Assembly (NCBI GenBank): GCA_036703985.1
Contig: DATNQN010000108.1
Span: 62,001-126,000 of the forward strand
Direction: 5' to 3'
DNA length: 64,000 bases
From: Leptolyngbyaceae cyanobacterium
GTDB lineage: Bacteria > Cyanobacteriota > Cyanobacteriia > Cyanobacteriales > Aerosakkonemataceae
Positions within the stretch are counted from its first letter, which is position 1; every line of letters begins with the position of its first letter. The notes beneath the pieces are model-generated. The model saw only the letters and a program-made list of their open reading frames with translations. It searched no databases and was not told where the DNA came from. This document shows, piece after piece, positions 20,193 through 30,711 of this stretch. The position numbers and the translations under genes are program-made.

Positions 20193-20768
20193 ATGGCTAT
20201 TTTAACTGTGATGAAAAAGTTGTCCGCTACTGCGGGAGCAGCATTGATTGCTGTGGGAATGGCAGGAGCAGCACGAGCCGCTAGCTTTAACTTTTCTTAT
20301 ACCCTTGATAATGGAAGCATCCTCAAAGGCATCTTGGAAGGCGATGTTCAAGCAGACGGCGATCGAGTTTTCGTTTCATCTGTGACGAATACTAGCTTTA
20401 AAGGTATAGTTAGCCCCGATTTACCCTTCGTTCAGTCTATAGTTCGTTTCCTGGGCGGATCTTCTGAAACTATAACAGTTAGCTTCAGCGGCCAGCACAT
20501 GGATATCATGGCTTCTACCCAATTGGATGGCGGAGATGGCTTTCTGTTTGAGAGTGTAGGAAAGGTATATGGTATCCCTGTCTATGTTAGTGGCAATTCT
20601 TTTGGCGGTAAAATTGAAGCGTACAAACCCGATCGATGGCAGCTTACATCATCTGCTTCCAACTCCGCTTCTGTTAACGAACCTGGCTCTACATTAGGTT
20701 TATTAGTATTTGGTGCAATAGGTACGGGTTTGATGCTCCAGCGCAAACAGCAAAAGAAACGAGGCTAA
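20193..20768 (+). CDS. PEP-CTERM sorting domain protein, smaller paralogue
   Basis: A 191-aa exported protein with a signal peptide (about 1-27, ending ARA), a short strand-rich body and a C-terminal sorting signal with VNEPGSTLG in place of VPEP at about residue 161, a hydrophobic helix and a basic KQQKK tail. I chose the ATG at 20193 although the frame is open from TTG 20175: MAILT aligns with MASLT of the gene at 18248, and TTGGAG then lies 12 bases upstream, the same arrangement as there. The Pro-to-Asn change in the sorting motif is worth noting, because it may weaken exosortase recognition. Function unknown; probably surface or matrix associated. Confidence 0.85.
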   Translation: MAILTVMKKLSATAGAALIAVGMAGAARAASFNFSYTLDNGSILKGILEGDVQADGDRVFVSSVTNTSFKGIVSPDLPFVQSIVRFLGGSSETITVSFSGQHMDIMASTQLDGGDGFLFESVGKVYGIPVYVSGNSFGGKIEAYKPDRWQLTSSASNSASVNEPGSTLGLLVFGAIGTGLMLQRKQQKKRG

Positions 20769-20952
20769 ATACCAGTTCACTTGCTTAGGTATCGCTAATT
20801 TCTCCCCCTGTCCCCTGCCAAAATAGTCAACGCGACCGAATTTAAGCGAACTGGTACACATCTGCTTACCCCTCAACCCGCAGAAAGATCACCATCGGTG
20901 GTAATCTGAGAAATGGCATTGCTAAATGTTAAGACTCTTTTCCCTTATCTAA

Positions 20953-22425
<1,473 letters not shown>

Positions 22426-22529
22426 AACATAGGGCATAGGGTATGGGGAGGGGGTAATGGTAAGACGCCCTCTCTGCCCTGTTACCAATTCCCGATTAGT
22501 AATCTAAAACCCTTAAATCTAAAATCGAG

Positions 22530-22946
22530 ATGACTTTAAAAGTTCGCGTAATTGCCCCAGACAAAACTGTTTGGGATTCTACCGCCCAAGAATTGATTCT
22601 CCCCAGCACCACCGGACAGTTGGGTATCCTGACCGGTCACGCTCCTCTTTTGACGGCTTTGGATATCGGCGTGATGCGAGTTCGCGGTGATAAAAATTGG
22701 ACGCCCATTGCTTTAATGGGTGGATTTGCGGAAGTCGAAAACGACGAAGTAACTATTTTGGTTAACGGTGCAGAACGGGCTGATTCGATCGACATCGAAA
22801 AAGCACGTACTGCTTACAACCAAGCCCAAGAGCGCTTTAATCAAGTCCAAAACAGCGAAAACCGTCAAGAAAAAATTCAGGCTACCCAAGCTCTGAAAAA
22901 GGCACGCGCCCGTTTTCAAGCAGCTGGTGGCATGGTGCAAATTTAA
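22530..22946 (+). CDS. atpC: F1F0 ATP synthase subunit epsilon
   Basis: A 138-aa epsilon subunit of the rotor stalk: an N-terminal beta sandwich ([30 protein letters not shown]) and a C-terminal two-helix arm (about 90-135) that can inhibit rotation. The length is normal. It is co-transcribed with atpD; a terminator-like hairpin follows at 22970. Cyanobacterial literature calls it atpE. Confidence 0.98.
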   Translation: MTLKVRVIAPDKTVWDSTAQELILPSTTGQLGILTGHAPLLTALDIGVMRVRGDKNWTPIALMGGFAEVENDEVTILVNGAERADSIDIEKARTAYNQAQERFNQVQNSENRQEKIQATQALKKARARFQAAGGMVQI

Positions 22947-22969
22947 ACGCGGGTGGCTAGCGTTCACCT

Positions 22970-23006
22970 TTAAAGCACTGGAGGATGCGTTCCTTCAGTG
23001 CTTTAA
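22970..23006 (+). terminator. Terminator-like hairpin after atpC
   Basis: A 15-bp stem (TTAAAGCACTGGAGG against CCTTCAGTGCTTTAA, one G-U pair) with a 7-base loop lies 24 bases after the atpC stop. There is no long T-run after it, so it may instead be a transcript-stabilising stem. Confidence 0.6.
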
Positions 23007-23172
23007 ATTAATTTCACATTTATCAACTAAATACTAGTAGATATAAAGAATTCATGAAGTTAGATAATATATCTGTAAAAAATGCCTCTATCTTTGGTAT
23101 GAAATACAATAATTAGTTAAGATTAGTCAGATTGCTTGCGTAGTCAGGGTAAATTTCCCCTAGCAAAAAATT

Positions 23173-23216
23173 ATTATCTATCGACCTCCTACGGAAACGT
23201 GGTGAGGATAGATAAA
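23173..23216 (+). ncRNA. Candidate structured RNA hairpin
   Basis: Arms TTATCTATC (23174-23182) and GATAGATAA (23207-23215) close a loop containing CCTCCTACGGAAACGTGG and TGAGG. It lies in an intergenic gap with no gene within 75 bases. The GGAAAC-bearing loop reminded me of the cyanobacterial Yfr2 RNA family, but I cannot verify this. It could also be part of the leader of the glycosyltransferase operon. Confidence 0.3.
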
Positions 23217-23294
23217 ATTGCGTTAATTTAGAACAGAGTTATCTTAGTGGCCTACTTGTAGATACGGATAATATTAAAGCAAATAATTTCCAAT

Positions 23295-24323
23295 ATGGTT
23301 GATTTTACGGTTGCGATTCCTACTTATAACGGAGCAGCTAGATTAGCAGCAGTTTTACGACGACTGCAAAAACAGGTAAATACGGAAGGCTTTTCCTGGG
23401 AAATTATCGTGGTTGACAACAACAGCCAAGATAATACTGCTAAACTGGTGCGAGAATATCAAGAAATTTGGTCGTCAGCTTATCCGTTAAAATATGTATG
23501 CGAGCTTAATCAAGGAGCGGCATTCGCGAGAAATAGAGCAGTAAAAGAAGCTAGAGGTAAGTTTGTTGGTTTTTTAGATGATGATAATTTGCCAGAGTCT
23601 GACTGGGTAGAAACTGCTTACGAATTCGGTAAAGCACATCCGAAGGCAGGAGCTTACGGTAGCCAAGTAAAAGGTAAATTTGAAGTAGAACCGCCGCCAA
23701 ATTTTGCAAAAATTGCTGGTTTTTTTGGCATTACAAATCGAGAAAATACTCCGCATCGCTACGAACCGCGTCAAAAGATGCTCCCAGCCGGAGCGGGTTT
23801 AGTTGTTCGCAAACAAGCTTGGTTGGAAAACGTTCCTAACCGCTTGGTTCTCAATCATAAAGGAAAAGAAGAAGGATTGGCTAGCGAAGATTTAGAGGCT
23901 TTATTGTATATTCAAAAAGCAGGTTGGGAAATTTGGTATAACCCTCAAATGCTGATTTATCATGAGATTCCTAGCTGGCGGTTGTCAAAAGATTATCTGA
24001 AGTCGGTAGGTCGTTGCGTTGGTTTGAGCCGCCATCATTTGCGGATGGTAAGATTAAAAGATTGGCAAAAACCCCTGTTAATTCCTGTTTACTTTTTAAA
24101 TGATTTGCGGCGATTAATAATATATTGGTTGAAAAATCACCGTGCAGTTAAAAAAGATGCGATCGCAGCTTGCGAACTCGAACTATTGCGGTGCAGTTTG
24201 ATTAGTCCTTTATTTCTTTGGAAAAAGCGATATTTAGAGTCTAAACATACAGGTAAAGTCAGTCAAAAAAAGCTAGTTGAATTGCCATTGGAAAAGCAGC
24301 CATTATCTAGCAAATCAAGATAA
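23295..24323 (+). CDS. HpsE-like family 2 glycosyltransferase (1)
   Basis: A 342-aa GT-A fold glycosyltransferase. The N-terminus DFTVAIPTYNGA and the VVDNNSQDNT motif bind the nucleotide sugar; DDD at residues 95-97 is the metal-binding DXD-type motif. The C-terminal third is basic and membrane-associating. It resembles the glycosyltransferases of the hormogonium polysaccharide (hps) locus of filamentous cyanobacteria, especially HpsE, but donor and acceptor are unknown. The next gene, a paralogue, starts 15 bases downstream. It is the first gene of the plus-strand glycan operon. Confidence 0.88.
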   Translation: MVDFTVAIPTYNGAARLAAVLRRLQKQVNTEGFSWEIIVVDNNSQDNTAKLVREYQEIWSSAYPLKYVCELNQGAAFARNRAVKEARGKFVGFLDDDNLPESDWVETAYEFGKAHPKAGAYGSQVKGKFEVEPPPNFAKIAGFFGITNRENTPHRYEPRQKMLPAGAGLVVRKQAWLENVPNRLVLNHKGKEEGLASEDLEALLYIQKAGWEIWYNPQMLIYHEIPSWRLSKDYLKSVGRCVGLSRHHLRMVRLKDWQKPLLIPVYFLNDLRRLIIYWLKNHRAVKKDAIAACELELLRCSLISPLFLWKKRYLESKHTGKVSQKKLVELPLEKQPLSSKSR

Positions 24324-24338
24324 CTTAAAAAGAAGCCT

Positions 24339-25310
24339 ATGGACTTTACCGTAGCCATCCCAACTTACAATGGAGCCAGCCGTTTACCCCTGGTTCTAGA
24401 ACGACTGCGCCAACAGGTGAATACCGAACATTTCGCCTGGGAAATCGTTGTTGTTGATAATAATAGTAAAGATAATACACCGGGAGTTGTAGAAGAATAT
24501 CAAGCAAATTGGCCAGAAAAAGTCCCTTTGAGATATTGTTTAGAAACCGAACAAGGAGCGGCTTTTGCTAGATTGCGTGCAGTTAGAGAAGCAAAAGGCG
24601 AATTAATTGGTTTTTTGGATGATGATAATTTACCGGATAGTAACTGGGTGGTGGCTGCTTACTCCTTTGGCAAAGAACATCCCAAAGCGGGAGCTTTTGG
24701 CGGTCAAATTCACGGCGAATATGAAGCAAAACCGCCTGCAAATTTTAAAAGGATCCAATCATTTCTAGCAGTTATAGAGCGAGGCTCAAAACCAAAGCTA
24801 TACGAGCCGGATAAGTTAATTTTACCTGCTGGAGCCGCTTTTGTAGTTCGTAAAAAAGCTTGGTGCGAATCTGTTCTCAACCGCCCCATGCTAATTGGTC
24901 GAGTGGGAGGACAGATGTTAGGAGGAGAGGATTACGAGCCATTGCTATATATACATAAAGCCGGGTGGGAAATTTGGTATAATCCAGCCATGCACGCTTA
25001 TCATCAAATTCCCTATTGGCGGTTAGAAAGAGATTACTTAATTGCTCTAAGTCGAGCCTGTGGTTTGTGCATTTGTCATCTTCGCATGATTAATGCTAAA
25101 GAAGGACACAAGCCAATTTTGATGGCTCGGATTTTTTTGAGTAATATGCGTCGGGTGGTACGGCATCTGCGCCAATATCGAGAGCAAGTTACTACTGATA
25201 TTGTTGCAGCTTGCGAAATGGAATTCTTCTTGAGTTGTATGGCTAGTCCTTTTTATTTTATTAAAACTTCTCTAGTTTCGCGACTACCTGGATTTTATGA
25301 AAAAAAATAA
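24339..25310 (+). CDS. HpsE-like family 2 glycosyltransferase (2)
   Basis: A 323-aa paralogue of the preceding gene, sharing DFTVAIPTYNGAS, VVDNNSKDNT and FLDDDNLPDSNWV. It is closer to the gene at 32398 than to its direct neighbour: both share SRLPLVL, RLRQQ and FGGQIHG. Located 15 bases after the previous stop with AAGAAG before the start, so translated from the same transcript. It probably adds one sugar to a lipid-linked or growing surface glycan at the cytoplasmic membrane. Confidence 0.88.
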   Translation: MDFTVAIPTYNGASRLPLVLERLRQQVNTEHFAWEIVVVDNNSKDNTPGVVEEYQANWPEKVPLRYCLETEQGAAFARLRAVREAKGELIGFLDDDNLPDSNWVVAAYSFGKEHPKAGAFGGQIHGEYEAKPPANFKRIQSFLAVIERGSKPKLYEPDKLILPAGAAFVVRKKAWCESVLNRPMLIGRVGGQMLGGEDYEPLLYIHKAGWEIWYNPAMHAYHQIPYWRLERDYLIALSRACGLCICHLRMINAKEGHKPILMARIFLSNMRRVVRHLRQYREQVTTDIVAACEMEFFLSCMASPFYFIKTSLVSRLPGFYEKK

Positions 25311-25403
25311 AAATATAAAACGCACTGAAATTGATAAATAAAAGGTAGAAACAGTAGTTAAGTTAGTTGGATTGTTTAAAAACATCTATTAGTTCAATAA
25401 CAT

Positions 25404-26507
25404 ATGGAAGTAACGACTAATTCAACAACGCAGCCACTAAAAAAAGGTAAGCCTGATTACATGATTCAGCTAGATGCTTTACGGGCAATAGCTGTATTTG
25501 GCGTATTGGTTTACCACTGGCTACCGAAAGAATTCTTTTTAAATTCAAAATTGGAATGGGGTGTACTTGGAGTTAAGCTTTTTTTTGTACTAAGCGGTTT
25601 TTTAATTACTGGGATTTTGTTGAAATGTAGAGATAAAATTGAACTCTATGGCCTAAATACAGGAGAGATCGTAAGAAAATTTTACATCCGCCGCTTTTTG
25701 CGTCTGTTACCGATATATTATCTAATTCTTTTTCTAACTATCGTCTCTGTTTCAGGGTGGAATTCTTCTTATGTTTGGCATTTTACTTATACATCTAACA
25801 TTTATTATACTTTCAATAAATGGGATGTTAATTCACCTTTCTGGACTTTAGCAGTAGAGGGGCAATTTTATTTATTTTGGCCTTTAATCATTCTTTTTGT
25901 TCCCAGAAAACACTTATTAAAAATTATTTTAGTAACTATTTCAATAGCGCCTTTATTCAGGATATTATTTTTCGATGCTTTCCAGAGCGGAGTTCAAATT
26001 CAACTTCTTACCTTTGCCTGTTTAGATACTTTAGGAATGGGGTCTTTACTAGCATATTACTATTACGATGAAGAGCTACTAAAAAACAAAACCTATTTAT
26101 CTAATTTTTGTTTTTGGGTAGGAGGTACGTTGTTCATAGCTTTAATTTTTACTAAACAGTATATAGAAGGCAGAATCGGAGTAGGTTTATTTGACACCGT
26201 TACCGCTCTTTATTTCACATGGTTGGTAGATCGCGCAGCACAGGGTTTCGGCGGTATTGCAGGAAATATTTTAGAATTCAAACCATTGGTAAATGTTGGT
26301 AAAATTAGTTATGGTATTTATGTATACCACTCTTTTGTAGCTTGTAAAGTTCCGGAAATTTTCATTAGCAAGTTAAACATATATTACTCAAAGAATATAT
26401 GGATTGAATTCTTTTTACAAACTGTAGCAACTCTAATTATTGCTTCATTGTCATGGCAATTTTTTGAAAACCCTATCAATAATTTCAAAAAATATTTTAA
26501 GATTTAA
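25404..26507 (+). CDS. Membrane acyltransferase, OafA/YrhL type
   Basis: A 367-aa integral membrane protein of the acyltransferase 3 family with about ten predicted hydrophobic helices. The family signature is intact: QLDALRAIAVFGVLVYHW near the N-terminus (catalytic-type His in YHW) and GVLGVKLFFVLSGFLITG. Such enzymes acylate sugars of surface polysaccharides with acetyl or other acyl groups. The position between glycosyltransferases and phosphatase-superfamily genes supports O-acetylation of the glycan made by this cluster. It is more AT-rich than its neighbours. Confidence 0.9.
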   Translation: MEVTTNSTTQPLKKGKPDYMIQLDALRAIAVFGVLVYHWLPKEFFLNSKLEWGVLGVKLFFVLSGFLITGILLKCRDKIELYGLNTGEIVRKFYIRRFLRLLPIYYLILFLTIVSVSGWNSSYVWHFTYTSNIYYTFNKWDVNSPFWTLAVEGQFYLFWPLIILFVPRKHLLKIILVTISIAPLFRILFFDAFQSGVQIQLLTFACLDTLGMGSLLAYYYYDEELLKNKTYLSNFCFWVGGTLFIALIFTKQYIEGRIGVGLFDTVTALYFTWLVDRAAQGFGGIAGNILEFKPLVNVGKISYGIYVYHSFVACKVPEIFISKLNIYYSKNIWIEFFLQTVATLIIASLSWQFFENPINNFKKYFKI

Positions 26508-26584
26508 TTATTAATAATAAGGTGGACAATGCTAAACCTGCTTGTTATAAGCAAGATAATCAGAAAAAAACAGGAGAATAATTT

Positions 26585-28246
26585 ATGAAAAAACCAGTTA
26601 TCGCGATCGGATTAGATGCAGCATCCCCTATGCTGATTGAAAAATGGATCGAGCAGGGATATCTGAAAAATCTCAGCCGTTTGAAGGAGCAAGGAACTTA
26701 CACTCGCTTAAAAACTAACGATCGCTATAAAGCGGAAACAACCTGGACGAGCTTTTTAACTGGCTGTTCCCCCGATAAAACTGGCTGTTGGGGACAAATT
26801 AAATTTCAGAATGGAAGTTACGAAGTCGAAGAAGTTAGCCCGTTTTATGATTTTGTGGAATATCAGCCGTTTTATGCTTTGGGGGATAACTACCGAGTGG
26901 CAGTTTTTGATATGCCACAAACTACCCTTTGCGATCGCGTAAACGGTATGCAAATTTTAGGCTGGGGCGCACACGCACCCATGACTCCCAGCCACTCACA
27001 ACCGCCGGAACTTTTAGGGGAATTTACTAAAAAATATGGCAATCATCCCGCTTTTAATAAAGATCATGCCGATACTTTAAATAAAGATGCGCTTTTCCAA
27101 TTACAAAAAGCTTTAGAAGTTGGAGTATCTCGCCGTTCGGCTATTTGTCAGGATTTGCTGCAACGAGAAAAGTGGGATTTATTTTTAACTATTTTTGGTG
27201 AAACTCATGCCGCCGAGCATTTTTTGTGGCATCAAAGTCAGGCAGATCATCCTTTATATGGGTTAGTTAAAAGCGTTGAAGATGACCCGTTATTGAAAGT
27301 TTTTGAAGCAGTCGATCGGGCGGTGGGAGAAATTTTAGCTGTCGCGCCGGAAGATGCTTGTATTTTGGTGTTTGCGGCGCACGGGATGGGAACGAACACG
27401 ATGGATTTGCCGGGGATGTTGTTTTTGCCGGAGTTGTTGTATCGATGGAGTTTTGGCAAAGCTGCGATCGCACCCGGTAAAATCGGCACTGCACCAGGAA
27501 AACCGCTTTCTGTGTATAAAAAGCGCGGCTGGTACGGACAAGTTTGGAGTATGCAGTCTGACTCCAATCCCCTCAGAAGTTTCTTAAGGCGCGAACTACC
27601 AACGAGCATTTTCGATCGTTTAGAAAAGTTTTTAGGTAAACCTCAAGAAACTGGCTTAGATTCTCCCTACGAATTAAGAAATCGAGGAGATAAACTTTGG
27701 TGGCAATCAGCGCGTTGGTATCAACCAGTTTGGCATCAAATGAAAGCTTTTGCTTTGCCAACCTATTCGGAAGGAAGAATTCGGATTAACTTGCAAGGAC
27801 GGGAACCGCAAGGTATCGTTACTCCTTCAGAATATACAGCCGTTTGCGATGAAATAGAAAAATTTTTGTCTCGCCTGAAAGATGGCAGAACTGGCAAATT
27901 AATGGTAAAAGATGTGATTCGGACGCGCCATTCTCCTTTAGAGCAAAATCCCAAATTACCACCAGCCGATTTGATTGTTTGTTGGCAGGAAAATGAGCCA
28001 AGTGATGTGGTAGATAGTCCAGATTTCGGACGAATTGGCCCGGTTCCCCATCATCGCACTGGCAGTCATTTGCAAGATGGATTTGTGATGATTAAAGGTG
28101 CTGATGTTGAAGTTGGCGATCGTTTGCCAGATGTTCACAATTTAGATCTTGCTCCGACAATTTTAGAGTTGATGGGTGCGAAGGTTCCAACATATTTTGA
28201 TGGAAAATCTTTGGTTTCTAATCAGGCTTCTGTTTCTTTAAGTTAG
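26585..28246 (+). CDS. Alkaline-phosphatase-superfamily phosphodiesterase-like protein (1)
   Basis: A 553-aa protein of the type I phosphodiesterase / nucleotide pyrophosphatase group. The N-terminal metal-ligand region IAIGLDAASP and the nucleophile region TTWTSFLTGCSPDKTG are present. The later metal site reads AAHGMG, where most relatives have SDHGM, so one Asp ligand appears replaced. No signal peptide is seen, so it is probably cytoplasmic. Its context with glycosyltransferases suggests hydrolysis or transfer of phosphodiester groups on glycan or lipid precursors (inference). GGAG precedes the ATG. The gene at 30712 is a close paralogue. Confidence 0.85.
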   Translation: MKKPVIAIGLDAASPMLIEKWIEQGYLKNLSRLKEQGTYTRLKTNDRYKAETTWTSFLTGCSPDKTGCWGQIKFQNGSYEVEEVSPFYDFVEYQPFYALGDNYRVAVFDMPQTTLCDRVNGMQILGWGAHAPMTPSHSQPPELLGEFTKKYGNHPAFNKDHADTLNKDALFQLQKALEVGVSRRSAICQDLLQREKWDLFLTIFGETHAAEHFLWHQSQADHPLYGLVKSVEDDPLLKVFEAVDRAVGEILAVAPEDACILVFAAHGMGTNTMDLPGMLFLPELLYRWSFGKAAIAPGKIGTAPGKPLSVYKKRGWYGQVWSMQSDSNPLRSFLRRELPTSIFDRLEKFLGKPQETGLDSPYELRNRGDKLWWQSARWYQPVWHQMKAFALPTYSEGRIRINLQGREPQGIVTPSEYTAVCDEIEKFLSRLKDGRTGKLMVKDVIRTRHSPLEQNPKLPPADLIVCWQENEPSDVVDSPDFGRIGPVPHHRTGSHLQDGFVMIKGADVEVGDRLPDVHNLDLAPTILELMGAKVPTYFDGKSLVSNQASVSLS

Positions 28247-28700
28247 TAGGTTGCTAGTTACAATCGATCCCCCTAACCCCCCTTAAAAAGGCAGGGCTAA
28301 TTCATTGTCATTAAAGAAAATTGGGGAGCAGGAGAGAAGATTATAGTTAAATTATTTTTCCCCTTTTCCCTCTTTCCCATTTTCCCATTTTCCCCTTTCC
28401 CATTTTCCCCTTTGCCCCTTTCCCCCTTTCCCCTCTATTCAATTTATTTGATAACAATAAATTAGCCCTGCCTTTTTAAGGGGGGAACCGGATCTCTTAG
28501 TCCCCCTTAAAAAGGGAGATTTAGGGGGATCGATATATGTGCAACTTCACATTAAATTGATATAAACTTATAACTAGCAACTTGAGTTAGAAGGTTGGGT
28601 TACCCTACGGGAAGGCTTCGCCTACGTGCCTCAACCAACCTCCTATCTGTGGTGCGTTACACTGGCGTTAACGCACCCTACTTTACGATTGCGGGAATTT
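28247..28700. other. Repeat-filled intergenic region
   Basis: Almost the whole gap is repetitive: a 268-base palindromic element (28265-28532), a hairpin segment with CCCTACGGGAAGGC (28605-28625), and a palindrome GGTGCGTTA, CACTGGCG, TTAACGCACC (28651-28677). The glycosyltransferase frame downstream is open back into these repeats (from 28626), but protein similarity begins only at 28701. Confidence 0.6.
28265..28532. repeat. MITE-like palindromic element
   Basis: Ends CGATCCCCCTAA (28265-28276) and TTAGGGGGATCG (28521-28532) are perfect 12-base inverted repeats. Inside them a perfect 26-base inverted repeat occurs (28277-28302 against 28460-28485, core TTAAAAAGGCAGGGCTAA). The centre has a pyrimidine tract of repeated CCCATTTTCCCC units. 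No coding capacity; non-autonomous element or dispersed repeat. Confidence 0.75.
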
Positions 28701-29654
28701 ATGCCGACTATATCTGTGGTGATTCCAGCTTTTAATGCAGAAAAGACTATTCAAGAGACGATCGAATCAGTTTTGAATCAAACATTTTCAGATTTTGAAT
28801 TGCTGGTGATTAATGATGGTTCGCAAGATTCTACTTTGGATGTAATTGATAATATAAAAGATGAGCGAATCAAGGTATTTTCCTATCCCAATGCAGGAGT
28901 AGCGGCAAGTAGAAATCGCGGCATTGCTCAAGCTACTGGGGAATATATTGCTTTTTTAGATGCAGACGATTTGTGGACATCTGATAAACTAGAAGCTCAA
29001 TTAAAAGCTCTCCAAGAAAATCCCCAAGCAGCAGTAGCTTATAGTTGGACTGATTATATTGATGAATACAGTCAATTTTTACGTCCGGGAATGCACGTTA
29101 CTGTTAATGGAGATGTGTATGCCGAAATTTTAGAGAAGTTCTTTCTAGAAAATGGTTCTAATTTTTTGGTACGAAAAGAAGCTTTGCTGGTAGTAGGTGG
29201 TTTTGATGAGTTAATATTTGGGCCGGAAGATTGGGATATTTGTATTCGTTTAGCAGCAAAATATCAGTTTGTCGCCGTACCGCGATCGCAAATCTTGTAC
29301 AGATTAAATCGAACTTCTAATCAATCCATTTCTTCCCAATTAGCTAGGCAGGAATCACAAAATTTAAAGGTAATAGAAAAAGCTTTTCAGCAAGCTCCCG
29401 ACTCTCTGAAAAGCTTAAAAAGAACTGCTTTGGCTAACTTGTACAAATATCTTACTTTTAGAGCGATCGAAACTTCCTGCGATCGCTCTAATAGCTTAAC
29501 AGCAGCTAGATATTTGTTTAATGCGATTAAATACAACCCTGCGTTATTAAAGCAAGTTAAAGTGATGGCATCGGCTTGGTTCAAAATTATGGCAATTGCT
29601 TTTTTACCTCCCCAGCAATCTCGTCAATTAACAATCAAATCTAAAAAAGTTTAG
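28701..29654 (+). CDS. Family 2 glycosyltransferase (non-HpsE type)
   Basis: A 317-aa GT-A glycosyltransferase with the common bacterial start TISVVIPAFNAEKTI, the INDGSQDST motif and FLDADDLW as the metal-binding site. It is a different subfamily from the three HpsE-like enzymes. I start it at ATG 28701 because the first 25 codons of the longer frame (from 28626) are repeat DNA. Its stop lies 3 bases from the stop of the convergent epimerase-like gene. Confidence 0.88.
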   Translation: MPTISVVIPAFNAEKTIQETIESVLNQTFSDFELLVINDGSQDSTLDVIDNIKDERIKVFSYPNAGVAASRNRGIAQATGEYIAFLDADDLWTSDKLEAQLKALQENPQAAVAYSWTDYIDEYSQFLRPGMHVTVNGDVYAEILEKFFLENGSNFLVRKEALLVVGGFDELIFGPEDWDICIRLAAKYQFVAVPRSQILYRLNRTSNQSISSQLARQESQNLKVIEKAFQQAPDSLKSLKRTALANLYKYLTFRAIETSCDRSNSLTAARYLFNAIKYNPALLKQVKVMASAWFKIMAIAFLPPQQSRQLTIKSKKV

Positions 29655-29657
29655 CCT

Positions 29658-30650
29658 CTAAATGTATCCCTTTTCTCTATACCAATTTGCTGTCTGCTGA
29701 ATCCCTTCCTGGTAAGAAACTTTAGGTTGATAACCTAAATCTTTTTTTGCTTTTGATATATCGAAAATGCGATTAGCCAGAAACATATCTAAGGGTTTGG
29801 AAAAAGGCAAATCATAATGCAAATACTTGTAGATTAAATTGGAAACCGTATTGATTGGCTGATAAAATAAGGCAGGCGATCCATCAAAGGAATTGTTAAC
29901 GTTTAATTCTTCAGCAATTAAGCTAACTAAATCTTTAACTTTAATCGGGTTTTCGCTGGCAATATTATAAATTTCACCTTCAATATCTTTAACTCGACCG
30001 CAGAGTTTTATCCCTTCTACGATATCAGCTACACAAGTAGGATGTTCGTAATTTTCACCAGAACCAATCATGCGAAAATTTTGGTTAGCAATATCTTTAA
30101 ACAACTTTAACCAATTAGATGTTCTCGCACCAAGAACCCCTGTTAACCGAGCAACAACTACTGGTAAATCATGCTTTTGATGATAAGATAACATAACTTG
30201 TTCGGCGATCCATTTACACTCTCGGCGTAAGTTATTTGGATTGGGTTTTGTTGTCTCATCAACAGGCGAATTGGTGATAAAACCGTATACCCCAACGCTA
30301 CTCGTATAAACCAATCTTTCTACATTTGCTTTTAGAGCGGCGCGTGCTACATTTTCAGTTCCTTGAATGTTCGTTTGGCGAACTTGCTCTACGATATGTT
30401 TTTTAGGAAATCGATAGCGAGGTCGCATCAACGCAAGATGATAAACTTGCTGACAACCTTGAATAGCTTTTTCCATTGCATTGCTATCTAAAACATCTCC
30501 ATACACAATTTCAACATCTAGGGATTTCAGTACAGAAGTATTACTTTTATCGCTATGAGCTAACGCTCTGACTTTATATCCTTCGTTAACTAATTTTTCT
30601 ACTAAGTAACCGCCGACAAATCCTGTAGCTCCAGTAACAATAACTTTCAT
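29658..30650 (-). CDS. NAD-dependent epimerase/dehydratase-like protein lacking the catalytic Tyr
   Basis: A 330-aa extended short-chain dehydrogenase/reductase. The Rossmann motif TGATGFVG is at residues 6-13, acidic DVLD follows, and the Ser/Thr site is present in VYTSSVGVYG. The usual YxxxK reads RRECK (142-146), so the catalytic Tyr is replaced by Arg while Lys146 remains. It may therefore be an atypical SDR with another role, or use a different acid-base. It is the only minus-strand gene inside the plus-strand glycan cluster and diverges from the phosphodiesterase-like gene at 30712. The substrate is probably a nucleotide sugar (context). Confidence 0.85.
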   Translation of the reverse strand: MKVIVTGATGFVGGYLVEKLVNEGYKVRALAHSDKSNTSVLKSLDVEIVYGDVLDSNAMEKAIQGCQQVYHLALMRPRYRFPKKHIVEQVRQTNIQGTENVARAALKANVERLVYTSSVGVYGFITNSPVDETTKPNPNNLRRECKWIAEQVMLSYHQKHDLPVVVARLTGVLGARTSNWLKLFKDIANQNFRMIGSGENYEHPTCVADIVEGIKLCGRVKDIEGEIYNIASENPIKVKDLVSLIAEELNVNNSFDGSPALFYQPINTVSNLIYKYLHYDLPFSKPLDMFLANRIFDISKAKKDLGYQPKVSYQEGIQQTANWYREKGYI

Positions 30651-30711
30651 AATTTGCTTAAAATAAGTTTGTTATAATTATAAATGAGAGTTAGTTGAAA
30701 TGGGGTAAATA

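Larger units (their letters stand above)
22947..23294. other. Intergenic region with terminator and a second hairpin
   Basis: This gap holds the likely terminator of the atp operon (22970-23006) and a separate strong hairpin (23173-23216). The remainder is AT-rich and should contain the promoter of the glycan cluster; no clear -35/-10 pair was recognised. Confidence 0.5.
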
